DNA from: JAVBQL01 sp031549085
GTDB lineage: Bacteria > Spirochaetota > GWE2-31-10 > MWDO01
Assembly: GCA_031549085.1 (NCBI GenBank)
Contig: JAVBQL010000010.1
Location: 1 to 64,000 of the forward strand
Length of the DNA stretch: 64,000 nt
Direction of reading: 5' to 3'
Below the pieces are notes generated by a model. That model had not been told where the DNA came from, did no database searches, and saw only the letters and a program-made list of their open reading frames with translations. Positions 8,303-17,832 of the stretch are shown piece after piece; positions within the stretch are counted from its first letter, which is position 1; the number at the start of each line of letters is the position of its first letter. The position numbers and the translations under genes were made by a program.

Positions 8303-9067
8303 ATGAGTAAGAAAAAGAGTTTTGACCTATCTGGAAGAGGTAATTTAGATATTCTTAAAAACAGCCTAGAGAGTAAGATGGAAAACCGCACAAGAGAGAC
8401 TTTAGAATCTTTAAATAGTGGAGGTTCTGTAGATAATGCTGTTAAGGTAATAAATGAAGATAAAAATTTAGATCAAAACGAAAAAAAAGAGTTAATCAAT
8501 AAGGTTATAACAGATTTTATTGAACTTTTTACTTTTTCAAACTGTCCAAATGATTATGAAACATTAAAGCTTGAGGCAAAATATCTATCAAATATAACTC
8601 AGTATAGTATAGTAATGATGGCTCATAGATTACTAAAAATTCGTAATGAAGCACTCTATTTAAATGATAACTATACTTCATTTAAAGATTTTGTAGAAAA
8701 TGAGCTGAATGTAAGTAGGCGAACAGCATACAATTATATAGAGCTTGTTGAATACTTTGGGGATATGCTAATAGAAAATAAAAAATTGGAATATTCAAAA
8801 CTTCTGCCTGTAATACCAATAATAAAACTTATACCAAACGAAGATGAAAAAGAGTCTGTAAAAAGAAGATTTTTAAACGAAGCAACAACCAAATCCAAAA
8901 GAGATATTATAAAAGAGACTGACAGACTTAAAAATATATATGGAACACAGAAAAAGAAAAATATCTATAGCGAAATAATACGATATATAGAAAACAGACT
9001 AGAAAATAGTACAGATGAGGAAAAACAGAACCTCATTGAAGTTATAAAAAAACTAAACTCTTTTTAG
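8303..9067 (+). CDS. Putative DNA-binding protein, similar in layout to Borrelia PF49-type partition proteins
   Basis: 254 residues, highly charged, without signal or membrane segments. A central helix-turn-helix-like region reads FVENELNVSRRTAYNYIELVEYF (about 132-155; key residues SRRTAYNYI), as in phage and plasmid proteins that bind DNA through a 'sRstayryikl' helix. The arrangement 'short helices - HTH - long charged C-terminus' recalls Borrelia PF49 replication/partition proteins, but I claim only similarity of motif. It is monocistronic, divergent from wzm/wzt, and overlaps the end of the convergent capA-like gene by four bases. Confidence 0.55.
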   Translation: MSKKKSFDLSGRGNLDILKNSLESKMENRTRETLESLNSGGSVDNAVKVINEDKNLDQNEKKELINKVITDFIELFTFSNCPNDYETLKLEAKYLSNITQYSIVMMAHRLLKIRNEALYLNDNYTSFKDFVENELNVSRRTAYNYIELVEYFGDMLIENKKLEYSKLLPVIPIIKLIPNEDEKESVKRRFLNEATTKSKRDIIKETDRLKNIYGTQKKKNIYSEIIRYIENRLENSTDEEKQNLIEVIKKLNSF

Positions 9068-10302
9068 TCAATTTTAATTTCAATAGAATCACTACTCTCA
9101 TCCAACTCTAGCTTTTCCAATTCCAAATCAACATGAGGTTTTTCATAAAGAGGAACATTAAGCAGAGTTTTTATCTTCTCATATCTATAAAGAATAAATT
9201 TTTCCATTCCTTCACTAATATTCAATCCAAATCTATTCTCATCAGCAAAAAGATCATCTATAGGAACTGTTGCAAATCCCTCACTAATCAAACGCTTGTT
9301 ATAATACTGTTTAACAGCAAATCGAACATTATATAGAGGAATAATCGAAGTATTAATTATAGCCGTTTTGTCTTCTATTTTTACAACATCAAATTTTAAT
9401 ATTACACTATCAGCAGTTTTTGCCTGAAGAGAGTTGTATGCACCCTTCTTGTTCAGATCATACCTTGCCTGTGCACTGGCAAAATTACCCAAAGAGAAGG
9501 CGATCAGTGTCTCTCTCTCATCTTTGGTTTTATAAAACTCTACGGGCTGTAACACATGTGGATGGTGTCCTAATATAATATCAGCACCTGCTTCAGCAAT
9601 ATTATAATAGACCTCTTTTTGCAAAGGATCTGGTGTATTTGTATATTCTATTCCAGAGTGATAGCTAACTATTACAATATCTGCACTCTTTTTTGCAGAA
9701 GATATCTTTTCTAAAAATAGAGTCTGAAGCCTTTTGTTTTCTAATGGAACAAGATAGACAAATGATTTACTCTTATCCTCTACAACATTGAAACCATTTA
9801 ATATAGCTGTTGTAGAGATAAATGCAAACTTTATATTGTTTTTAGTAAAGTATACAACCTCACGAGACTCACTTGGGTTCTCACCAACTCCAGAAAAGAT
9901 AAAATTATGCTTTTTAACACCCTTTACCGTCTCTGTCATTCCCTCATAACCTTTATCAAAAGAGTGATTATTTGCCAATGATAAAATATCAATACCAGCA
10001 CTCTCCATTGCATCTAAAAGCTCTTTTTTTGCATTGAATTGAGGGTAGCCTGCAATTGGCATTCCGTCGTGGATTGGAACTTCCAGATTAGCAAATGTAA
10101 AATCATCATCTAAAAAATACTCTTTTGTATATTTAAACATTGAGTTGTAGCCTTGAGGTGTAGATAGGAGATACTCCTGAAGATTATCATGTGCCATGAT
10201 ATCTCCTACAGCAGAAAAACTAACAATATCATTTGAAAATAGAGAATCATACCCAAAAAAGAGGAAAAATAAAAGAAATGAAAATGTAAAAAACCTATTC
10301 AT
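9064..10302 (-). CDS. CapA-family protein (metallophosphatase fold)
   Basis: 412 residues with an N-terminal signal/anchor (FFTFSFLLFFLFFGY). The body shows the PGA_cap family motifs in order: AVGDIMAHDN, FANLEVPI, SLANNHSFDKG, VSYHSGIEY, ILGHHPHVLQPVE and FSLGNFASAQ, whose His, Asp and Asn residues form the two-metal site. Family members act in poly-gamma-glutamate capsule synthesis, but many spirochaete and Bacteroides copies stand alone and have other, unknown envelope roles. No capB/capC is seen here. Downstream of two large membrane-protein genes on the same strand (26-bp gap), so possibly one operon. Confidence 0.88.
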   Translation of the reverse strand: MNRFFTFSFLLFFLFFGYDSLFSNDIVSFSAVGDIMAHDNLQEYLLSTPQGYNSMFKYTKEYFLDDDFTFANLEVPIHDGMPIAGYPQFNAKKELLDAMESAGIDILSLANNHSFDKGYEGMTETVKGVKKHNFIFSGVGENPSESREVVYFTKNNIKFAFISTTAILNGFNVVEDKSKSFVYLVPLENKRLQTLFLEKISSAKKSADIVIVSYHSGIEYTNTPDPLQKEVYYNIAEAGADIILGHHPHVLQPVEFYKTKDERETLIAFSLGNFASAQARYDLNKKGAYNSLQAKTADSVILKFDVVKIEDKTAIINTSIIPLYNVRFAVKQYYNKRLISEGFATVPIDDLFADENRFGLNISEGMEKFILYRYEKIKTLLNVPLYEKPHVDLELEKLELDESSDSIEIKID

Positions 10303-10328
10303 AAAAACCTATAACTAATAAATTATTA

Positions 10329-12572
10329 TTAAGAACTTGCTGAAACTACAAATATCGATGCTACAGCAAATATAATATTTAGTGCAAGAGCCACTACCAC
10401 CATAAGTCCAAATGGCAAAACCTGCATTAATGTCGAATATAATTTAGTATTAAAGATTGTACACAGGCTAACAACAACATAGACAAAAAGAGGAATAAAT
10501 ATTGCATATAGGTAGTAGCCAATAGAGACACTAATAGCTGTTGATCTAAAGAGCCAGCCTATAGATATTGCCAAGAGAGATAGAGAAAAGAACAAGAATA
10601 TATTGGAAATTTTATTTGCAACAGCTGTCTCTATAGTGTCAAAAGAGAAACCATTGTTAATCCCCTCCTCTATATTAGCCTCACTCCATTGCTCCAATTT
10701 AACAAGTTTAGAAAATGGAAGTCTAAGCATGTCCTGATATTCAAAAGAAAAATCATATAAAAGAGATGGAGAAATCGGTAGAGGAAAGATAAAGTTTTTC
10801 TCAGATATTCCAAAAAGATCACTTTTTACATTATATCCACTCTTTTTTATCAAATTTGATACATAGGCATCATTATACCCACTCTTTATATGATAAAGAT
10901 TATCATCTTCAATATTATAATTTGAATTAAGAGCTGATTTTAAGTTGCTTGGAAGAGAATTTAAAATAGCATTATAACTCTTTTTAGATAAAATTTCAGG
11001 GATTGGAATAAACTCCATATTTCTGTCAGTTGTAGAGCCTGAGAATAGGGTTAGAAAATATGTATTGTTAAAAAAAACAGAAAGATCATAGCCATTTCTT
11101 GAAAATATAGAAAATATTGAGTCCTTCTCTTCTGTTGTAACATTTCTTAGTATCTTATATTTATCATCACTAAGTGTATATATGGAAGAGAGAAAATGTT
11201 TATCTGTCTCTGCAATTTTTGATGTAAACGATTCAAAATCTCTCTTTTTAATTATATATGGTATCTCAAAAGAGCCATTCATATTTTTAGTATTACTATT
11301 ATCTTTTATAAATTGATAGATAGAGCTATAATTTTTTATCTCTCCATATGGAGCATATGAAACATAATTTAAGTTGAATTGAGAATCATACTTAAAAAAT
11401 CTAATATCATACATATAGTATGTATATATATTTTTACCAAGATCCAATGCTCTAACCATCTTTTTGGCACTCATTAATAGACCTGAATCATACATAAATA
11501 CTATGTTATCTCTTGATGGCAGTAGTTTTGCATTACTAACACTATCATAATCAACACCTATCAAAGAGATCTTATAAAATGCATCATTTTTCTCCTGAAC
11601 AGCGTCTCTTAAATCACTATTAATATCTAAAATATCCGAATAGAGAAAGTAGGCAGAAAAGTAATCCTCTCTGCTTTTAGCAATTTCAGCCTCTCTCTTT
11701 AGATTATAAATTTTTGAAATATCTTTTAGATTTTGATCTATTTTATCTTGAAATTTATCATCTGTTAGCATGCTATCTTTAAACTGAAGAATCTTTTTTA
11801 TCTCTTGTATTCTTTTTTCAGCCACATCACGTTGGTTTGACTGCCTTTTTGAATAGTTATATGTCTCAAGAACATATTGATAGTAATACAGAGCTCCTAT
11901 ATAATCCTCTTTATCATAAGAGATTTGAGCAAGCTTTATATAATCAAGATCATTTGGTGTAATATATCCTGTATTTTTACTTAAGCTTTTTCTTCTTTCA
12001 AGTTCATCATTTGCAGTCTTTACCTTAAGCTCTCTTATACGTTCTTTAACAAAATCGTTTTCTATGATATATGTATAATCATTATAATATTTTAATGCCT
12101 GTTCAAAATTGGAATTATCATAAGAACTATTTGCAAGTTTTAGCAGAGTATCAGAGAGCTTTGTGTTACTTTTAATCGCTGCAAGCTTATCATATGCTTT
12201 TGGAACAAGAAACTCCTGCCCTAAAAATAGAAGAAGCGTCAATATTATTAGAATATATAGACCACTGCTTATTATATCAGAAAAAAGTACCTTCTTATTT
12301 TCCTTATTTATTAAATCCTCTCTTTTTATGATCATAGAATACATAATCATAAAAAAGCTGGCTGCATAAATTACTAGATTATTAAAAATAAACAGAATAG
12401 AATTATTAAGTATATAATCAATATAGAACTGTATATTATAATCAGCAGAGACCATTCTATAACTAATAAAAGAGACAACCATAGAGAGTAAACAGTAAAA
12501 AACAGCAGACAAAAAGAAAAAAGTATAGGTTTTTGATCTTATACTACTCAATACATCACTATAAGCATTCAC
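10329..12572 (-). CDS. Large membrane protein with a TPR-like periplasmic part
   Basis: 747 residues of unknown function. Three membrane segments lie near the N-terminus (about 17-40, 56-80, 97-117) and three or four at the C-terminus (about 645-745). Between them is a long soluble region: TPR-like helices (SYDNSNFEQALKYYNDY, SYDKEDYIGALYYYQYV, SREDYFSAYFLYSDIL; about 145-320) and then a mixed domain of about 300 residues. The topology resembles LptF/LptG only in having membrane bundles around a large extracytoplasmic domain; I see no sequence motif for that family. Its start overlaps the stop of the next upstream gene by four bases (ATGA). Confidence 0.65.
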   Translation of the reverse strand: MNAYSDVLSSIRSKTYTFFFLSAVFYCLLSMVVSFISYRMVSADYNIQFYIDYILNNSILFIFNNLVIYAASFFMIMYSMIIKREDLINKENKKVLFSDIISSGLYILIILTLLLFLGQEFLVPKAYDKLAAIKSNTKLSDTLLKLANSSYDNSNFEQALKYYNDYTYIIENDFVKERIRELKVKTANDELERRKSLSKNTGYITPNDLDYIKLAQISYDKEDYIGALYYYQYVLETYNYSKRQSNQRDVAEKRIQEIKKILQFKDSMLTDDKFQDKIDQNLKDISKIYNLKREAEIAKSREDYFSAYFLYSDILDINSDLRDAVQEKNDAFYKISLIGVDYDSVSNAKLLPSRDNIVFMYDSGLLMSAKKMVRALDLGKNIYTYYMYDIRFFKYDSQFNLNYVSYAPYGEIKNYSSIYQFIKDNSNTKNMNGSFEIPYIIKKRDFESFTSKIAETDKHFLSSIYTLSDDKYKILRNVTTEEKDSIFSIFSRNGYDLSVFFNNTYFLTLFSGSTTDRNMEFIPIPEILSKKSYNAILNSLPSNLKSALNSNYNIEDDNLYHIKSGYNDAYVSNLIKKSGYNVKSDLFGISEKNFIFPLPISPSLLYDFSFEYQDMLRLPFSKLVKLEQWSEANIEEGINNGFSFDTIETAVANKISNIFLFFSLSLLAISIGWLFRSTAISVSIGYYLYAIFIPLFVYVVVSLCTIFNTKLYSTLMQVLPFGLMVVVALALNIIFAVASIFVVSASS

Positions 12573-13732
12573 AGATTTTTCTCCAGACTATTTTTATTAA
12601 AGAAAATTATTCTAATAATATTAACCAAGACAGCCAATATAAACCATATTATACTAACCAAGTATGGTCCAATAAAACTTAAATTGGATGGCAGATAGAA
12701 ATTTGTAACATTATATATTTGAAGTATATATGTTGAAAGCACATAAAAAGCTATTACTAAAAAGAGTCTTATTATTATAACCAGCAATGGAAATGTTGGT
12801 GTTATTATTAAAATACAGACAGAAAAAATAAAGAATACTATAGAGAACCAAAATAGACACTTTTCTAAAATGGTATTAAATCTTAGAGAGTGAAATGCTG
12901 TATATCTTAAATTTTTAAAAACTAAAGAGGCTGCGGCGTCATCAAAAGTTATAAGGTTATTCAAATCTTCCTTATAAAACTCATATTTCTCATTGTTATT
13001 ATCAATTAGAACTATACTTCTGGATAAAAAATTAACAGTTAGATAGTTTAAAAAGGCAGGTTTATCCCCTTTCATAACAATAGCATTATCAATAAACTTA
13101 GGCTCAATCTTATCAAAATAGAATCTGGTTGGAGGAAAATAGCCTTTATCCTGTAAAAGAATACTAACCTTTTTTCTCTCTGCTGGCGAAATAATATTTT
13201 TTAAGACATACTTTCCAACAACAGAATCATATGGATAGCAGTTGGATATCAGTTGTCTATCTTTTTTTGCAGTAATATTTACTAATAGCTCTTTCTCAAA
13301 AAAATCCTTCTCAAAAAGAAGTGGAGGTGTATGATTATATTCAAAAAAGACCTTCTCATTAAAAAAGAGCCTTGCATCATCAATTCCAACATTCTCTAAC
13401 TTATTATAGTCTGGGTTGAATATAAAGAGTGATATAAATACTAAAAATGTTGAAAAACATGTGGCAATAAAAACAGAGCGCAATCTACATTTTTTCTGGT
13501 AGTTTATAACAAAAATACCATATAAAAAGGCTGATATTATCAAAGAATTGAGTAATGAATTAAAATAGGCGGGAATGAATATAACATTTAAAAGTCTAGA
13601 TAAAAGAACTGTATCTGTCTTTATTTTTAAGAACGGAAAGAGATAAAAAACAAAAATTATTGAGAAAAAGAAAAAAAAGACTATAGCCAAAATCATGAGA
13701 AATTTTAATAGAGATCTTATAATAATTTTCAC
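12569..13732 (-). CDS. Membrane protein of unknown function
   Basis: 387 residues. Three N-terminal membrane segments (about 10-34, 58-78, 86-108), a soluble domain of about 160 residues, and three to four C-terminal membrane segments. It repeats on a smaller scale the layout of the 747-residue protein encoded just downstream with a four-base overlap, so the two products probably form one complex. The soluble region contains FFEYNHTPPLLFEKDFFEK and FDKIEPKFIDNAIV, suggesting beta structure. No catalytic motif is visible. Confidence 0.65.
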   Translation of the reverse strand: MKIIIRSLLKFLMILAIVFFFFFSIIFVFYLFPFLKIKTDTVLLSRLLNVIFIPAYFNSLLNSLIISAFLYGIFVINYQKKCRLRSVFIATCFSTFLVFISLFIFNPDYNKLENVGIDDARLFFNEKVFFEYNHTPPLLFEKDFFEKELLVNITAKKDRQLISNCYPYDSVVGKYVLKNIISPAERKKVSILLQDKGYFPPTRFYFDKIEPKFIDNAIVMKGDKPAFLNYLTVNFLSRSIVLIDNNNEKYEFYKEDLNNLITFDDAAASLVFKNLRYTAFHSLRFNTILEKCLFWFSIVFFIFSVCILIITPTFPLLVIIIRLFLVIAFYVLSTYILQIYNVTNFYLPSNLSFIGPYLVSIIWFILAVLVNIIRIIFFNKNSLEKNL

Positions 13733-13863
13733 AGTGTGTGTTGCCTTTTTTGTTAATAAAATATATAATATAATAATACTTATCTTAAATCAATTAGAGA
13801 AAGTTTTCAATTGTTTTTTATAAATTTAGTTAAAAATCAAATATTTTTTGAAAAGGATTCGTT

Positions 13864-14898
13864 ATGGTAAAAGTTTCTATTGTTGGAATATCAGGATATG
13901 GTGGAATTGAGCTATTTAGAATCCTAAGTCAACACAAAGATGTTGAGATAATAAATATTTATTCTGAAAGCAATAAAGGTGAGAAGATTGGTAAGTTATA
14001 CCCTCAATTTTCTCATATAAATATGGTATGTGCAGATAAAAGTATAGAAGAGGTTGTAAAGGAGTCAGATGTTGTTTTTACTGCTGTTCCTCATGGTGGA
14101 GCATCTGTTCCCTATGCACTTTTAGGGAAAAAATATAATAAGAAGATAATAGATTTGAGCGCTGAATTTAGGATACATGATGCTTCTGTATATGAAAAGT
14201 GGTATGGAACAAAAATAGAGGAGATGGAGCTTCTAAAAGAGGCCGTTTATGGTCTTCCTGAGTTGCACAAAGAGAAGATCAAAAAAGCATGGCTAATTGC
14301 AAATCCCGGCTGTTTTACAACATCAGGCATATTGGCAAATGCCCCTTTAGTAAAAAGTAATATTATAGATTTGGATTCAATAATTGTTGATGCAAAGACA
14401 GGCGTCTCTGGTGCTGGCAAGAAGCCAAGAGCAGACCTTCACTTTCCAGAGCTTGATGAGAGTTTCTATGCCTATGGAGTAACAACACACAGACATACCC
14501 CAGAGATAGAACAGGAGCTTTCAGGTCTTGCAGGTAAAAATATAGAGATAACATTTACTCCACATATGGTGCCAATGGTTAGAGGGATTCTTTCAACTTC
14601 ATATTCAAAATTAAAAGACGATACAACAGAAGAGAAAATATATGATCTATATAGAGAATTCTATAAAGATGCCCCATTTGTTAGGATAGTAGATACACTC
14701 CCAACCACAAAGCACGTTGCTGGCTCAAATTTTTTAGATATTGCAATAAGGGTTGATAAAAGAACAAAACGTGTAATAGTTATCTCTGCTTTAGATAACT
14801 TAATAAAAGGTGCCTCTGGACAAGCTGTTCAAAATATGAATATAGCCTTCAATCTAAAAGAGAGTGAAGGGCTTACTATGGTAGGTGTCTATCCTTAA
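13864..14898 (+). CDS. argC: N-acetyl-gamma-glutamyl-phosphate reductase
   Basis: 344 residues, full length. It reduces N-acetylglutamyl phosphate to the semialdehyde with NADPH, the third step of arginine synthesis. The Rossmann motif GISGYGGIELFRIL opens the protein; the active-site Cys lies in IANPGCFTTSG (about residue 150); KTGVSGAGKKPR and HRHTPEIEQEL are family signatures, with the catalytic His in the latter region. Ribosome site AAAGGA precedes the ATG. No other arg gene is nearby. Confidence 0.96.
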   Translation: MVKVSIVGISGYGGIELFRILSQHKDVEIINIYSESNKGEKIGKLYPQFSHINMVCADKSIEEVVKESDVVFTAVPHGGASVPYALLGKKYNKKIIDLSAEFRIHDASVYEKWYGTKIEEMELLKEAVYGLPELHKEKIKKAWLIANPGCFTTSGILANAPLVKSNIIDLDSIIVDAKTGVSGAGKKPRADLHFPELDESFYAYGVTTHRHTPEIEQELSGLAGKNIEITFTPHMVPMVRGILSTSYSKLKDDTTEEKIYDLYREFYKDAPFVRIVDTLPTTKHVAGSNFLDIAIRVDKRTKRVIVISALDNLIKGASGQAVQNMNIAFNLKESEGLTMVGVYP

Positions 14899-14916
14899 AA
14901 ATATTATTGGTATTAT

Positions 14917-15642
14917 CTACTCTTCTGGATAGACAAGATAGTAGTTATTCTTCTTTGGAAAGAACTTAAATTTTATTATCCCCATTTTTGAAAGCTCTTT
15001 TGCATCATTTTTAGATTTATCTATACTATTTTTTATAGATGAGATTCCTCTTTCTGGCACATTATAATTGTATAAAACCTCTCCATAGTGATCAAGAAGG
15101 CAATATGGCTTATCAATTGTCTCATTAATAAGTTCAAATAATAATAAAAAATATTTTTGGCTATTTTTTGCTCCTACAAAATAGTAGCATTTTCCTTTGA
15201 ATACTAGAAGATTTGATATATAGATCTTTGTTTCATCCATCAATGGAAGATTTACAAAATATTCATGAACAGTATATATTGGAATCTCAACATTAGTATC
15301 TCTAAAGTTGTAAAAATCATACATTATCTTATCTTTATCATACATATAGACCTTTGTAAGGTTATTATCCAGCATGCTTTTTAATACAATATCACTGCTC
15401 TCATCATAAAAGAAAGAGTCTTCAAAAAAATAGCCTTTAAGCCTATTTGCCTCTTTTATAGAGTCGATCATCTTATTTCTCATACTGCTTATTATTGGAT
15501 CTTCCTCTATCTTACTAATAGCTTTACTGGTTTTTTTCTTTGTTGATGTTGTTGGAGTCTTTGCACTAATCTCATTATCTACTTCTGCAAAGAGAGATAA
15601 AAATATAAAACTAAAAACTGTTATAAAAATATATTTTTTCAT
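14917..15642 (-). CDS. Exported protein of unknown function
   Basis: 241 residues with a signal peptide (KYIFITVFSFIFLSLFA, cleavage before EVDNE). A Lys/Thr/Ser-rich linker (TPTTSTKKKTSKA) precedes a mixed alpha/beta domain containing YFVNLPLMDETKIYISN and YYFVGAKNSQKYFLLLFEL. I do not recognise the family. It lies four bases after the gene at 15647-16504, so both are co-transcribed. Convergent with argC, 18 bp away. Confidence 0.6.
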   Translation of the reverse strand: MKKYIFITVFSFIFLSLFAEVDNEISAKTPTTSTKKKTSKAISKIEEDPIISSMRNKMIDSIKEANRLKGYFFEDSFFYDESSDIVLKSMLDNNLTKVYMYDKDKIMYDFYNFRDTNVEIPIYTVHEYFVNLPLMDETKIYISNLLVFKGKCYYFVGAKNSQKYFLLLFELINETIDKPYCLLDHYGEVLYNYNVPERGISSIKNSIDKSKNDAKELSKMGIIKFKFFPKKNNYYLVYPEE

Positions 15643-15646
15643 AAAC

Positions 15647-16504
15647 TTACTTATAAGCCCCCACTGCTACTGCTTTCTCTACAGGAGAGAGTCTCCCTAA
15701 TGACCAAAGTATTAAAAGATTTTTTAAATCTTTATTTTTTATAACTACAGAATCACCTTTATCAAGCCCCTTTGTTTTTATATCATTGGAAAGATATTTT
15801 TCTGGTATAAGCTTTCGAAACTCTTCACTTCCAACAATATCCGATAACACTTTGCTTGGTATCATCTTTTTTGAATAGGCTATATAAAAGTACTCTTCAG
15901 GAATACCATTCCCTTTTTTTAATGAATCTATAACTATTGTCTTAATTTTTAGCTCTTTAATAAGTGAGAGTCTATATTCATACTCTTCCTTACTCACATA
16001 TTCACCAAGAGAGTGAAAGTTTACATCTGTTTTAACATTATCTTTGAATTGAGTTTCTGCTAAAAACGGGGCATCTTTTATAACAATGCTAATATCTAGT
16101 TTTTCATTTGCCTGTTTTTCATCATTTTTTACATCTTTTATCTCTATTTTAAAAAGTTCTGCAGTTCCTTTTTTTTCTATAATATCTCTCTTATTTTCGC
16201 TTTCACTCTTATTTAAAGCGATTTTAGTTGATTCTGTACTCGTGCTATCAGAGCTTTTTTTATCATCTTTTTTAAAAAACTTATCTTTTTCATCACTTTT
16301 TAAAGGTTTTTCACTATCAAGATTTGCAATACTATCACTAGATAGATCATGACTATCATTTTTGATATCCTGCTTTGGAATATATTTTGCATAGTTATTT
16401 TTTATCTTACTATTTTTCAAATCCAAATCACAAAATGATACAATAGAAATTATACCAACAGTTACAATTATAACTAAAAAAATAATTACTGGAATATTTT
16501 TCAT
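15647..16504 (-). CDS. Single-pass membrane protein with a charged linker
   Basis: 285 residues. One N-terminal membrane segment (IPVIIFLVIIVTVGIISIV) anchors the protein. Residues about 40-120 are a low-complexity Lys/Asp/Ser/Glu linker. The C-terminal 130 residues form a helical domain (YVSKEEYEYRLSLIKELK, VLSDIVGSEEFRKLIP, LLILWSLGRLSPVEKA). No known family is recognised. It is first in a two-gene operon with 14917-15642, and probably spans from inner membrane into the periplasm. Confidence 0.6.
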   Translation of the reverse strand: MKNIPVIIFLVIIVTVGIISIVSFCDLDLKNSKIKNNYAKYIPKQDIKNDSHDLSSDSIANLDSEKPLKSDEKDKFFKKDDKKSSDSTSTESTKIALNKSESENKRDIIEKKGTAELFKIEIKDVKNDEKQANEKLDISIVIKDAPFLAETQFKDNVKTDVNFHSLGEYVSKEEYEYRLSLIKELKIKTIVIDSLKKGNGIPEEYFYIAYSKKMIPSKVLSDIVGSEEFRKLIPEKYLSNDIKTKGLDKGDSVVIKNKDLKNLLILWSLGRLSPVEKAVAVGAYK

Positions 16505-16737
16505 ATAAATAGAACCTTTTATCCCTCAAATCGAAAACATAAAAATATTATAAAAACAATAAAATTAGTTAGTTATAATTTCGGCTGCTAGAAAAAAAAC
16601 TTTATTTTTAAATTGCTATAGTAAGGTTTAAAAAAAACAGAAATATTTTCAATATAACTATTGTTTCATAAAATAAATGTTATTATGATATAGATAGGCG
16701 TGTATATAACTATTTTATTTTTTGAGGATGGAAAAAA

Positions 16738-17199
16738 ATGAGAAAAATATTATTTACTATTATTAGTGTAATTGTATTACAATTTCTACTATCCTTGTCA
16801 AGCTGCTCAAAAAAAGATAATAATGAAAAAGTCTTTGGGGTATGGGAAAAAGATAAAAATAAGATGGAGGCACCCAACCAGCTATTTGAAGATATAGCAC
16901 AATTGGTGTGGGATAGAGACTATATCTATATTAGAACAGAAATTTTAAATGATGAATCTGATGACTCATATGAATGGAATATAATTAAAGCAAGGTTTTC
17001 ATACGAAGATTTGACTCACAACTCTCTCTCTATTATAAGTGAAGAATTGTATGATGCTTCAACAAACACATGGACTTTTCTAAATGATGTCCCTATATCC
17101 ACGGGGAAATTATATTATGAACTATCAAGAGATAACAAAACTCTCTATTTTATGAATATAAAATTTATAAGAGAGAAGCAGGTTGAAGATAACTATTAG
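16738..17199 (+). CDS. Small lipoprotein of lipocalin-like size
   Basis: 153 residues. The signal IISVIVLQFLLSLSSC ends in a lipobox cysteine (about residue 23), followed by SKKDNNEK. The mature part begins VFGVWEKDKNKM and ends in beta strands (GKLYYELSRDNKTLYFMNIKFIRE), the pattern of small beta-barrel 'W..G.W' lipoproteins; the exact family is not identified. Ribosome site GAGGATGG lies upstream. Monocistronic. Confidence 0.7.
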   Translation: MRKILFTIISVIVLQFLLSLSSCSKKDNNEKVFGVWEKDKNKMEAPNQLFEDIAQLVWDRDYIYIRTEILNDESDDSYEWNIIKARFSYEDLTHNSLSIISEELYDASTNTWTFLNDVPISTGKLYYELSRDNKTLYFMNIKFIREKQVEDNY

Positions 17200-17317
17200 A
17201 AATATTCTACAATTTTCATACTAACAAAAATTTTCAAAAGACCGAAATATATAACAGATAAAAAAAATCAGATGCTTTTTAATAAAATAAATTATTTAAA
17301 TTTTTAAGGATAGGTTT

Positions 17318-17749
17318 ATGGTTATATTTGGCGGTTCTTCTGAAAAGATGATTGACATACTACAAATGGGATTGAATGCCTCTTCAAAGAGAAATATGGT
17401 TATAAATAATAATATTGCAAACAGTTCTACTCCAAACTATAAAAGACAAGATATAACTTTTCAAAAAGAGCTTCAAAGAGCACTTGATAGTGAAAAATAC
17501 TATGAAAAAAATGGAGATATGCTAAAGCTTACTCATGAGAGACACATACCAATAACAAGACCAAAAGATTATAGAAGTGTTGAGGCAAAAAAGACAACAG
17601 ATTTTAATAGCTATCAAAATAACAATGGAAACTCTGTTGATGTAGATGTTGAGATGCTTGAGAGTGCAAAGAATAGTATGTACTACAACTCTTTGGCACA
17701 AAGAACTGCAAAAGAGTTCAATAAACTTAAGTTTATATTAAGACAATGA
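17318..17749 (+). CDS. flgB: Flagellar basal-body rod protein FlgB
   Basis: 143 residues, typical length. FlgB is the proximal rod subunit of the flagellar motor (periplasmic flagella if this is a spirochaete). The rod-protein signature is clear: LNASSKRNMVINNNIANSSTPNYKRQ (key residues NNNIANSSTPNYK), the C-terminal motif VDVDVEMLESAKN and the heptad-rich end YNSLAQRTAKEFNKLK. The ATG at 17318 follows AAGGAT with good spacing. Unusually it stands alone: no flgC or fliE follows, and a hairpin terminator comes directly after it. Confidence 0.92.
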   Translation: MVIFGGSSEKMIDILQMGLNASSKRNMVINNNIANSSTPNYKRQDITFQKELQRALDSEKYYEKNGDMLKLTHERHIPITRPKDYRSVEAKKTTDFNSYQNNNGNSVDVDVEMLESAKNSMYYNSLAQRTAKEFNKLKFILRQ

Positions 17750-17773
17750 TAACTACTTGAAAAATATAAAATA

Positions 17774-17803
17774 AAAGCCCTGCAATTTTGTTAGCAGGGC
17801 TTT
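17774..17803 (+). terminator. Intrinsic terminator after flgB
   Basis: Perfect 10-bp arms AAAGCCCTGC (17774-17783) and GCAGGGCTTT (17794-17803) with A/T flanks on both sides. It can serve flgB on the plus strand and the convergent membrane-protein gene on the minus strand. Confidence 0.85.
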
Positions 17804-17832
17804 ATTAATTTTAAGAGGATCTCAACTCTGTT

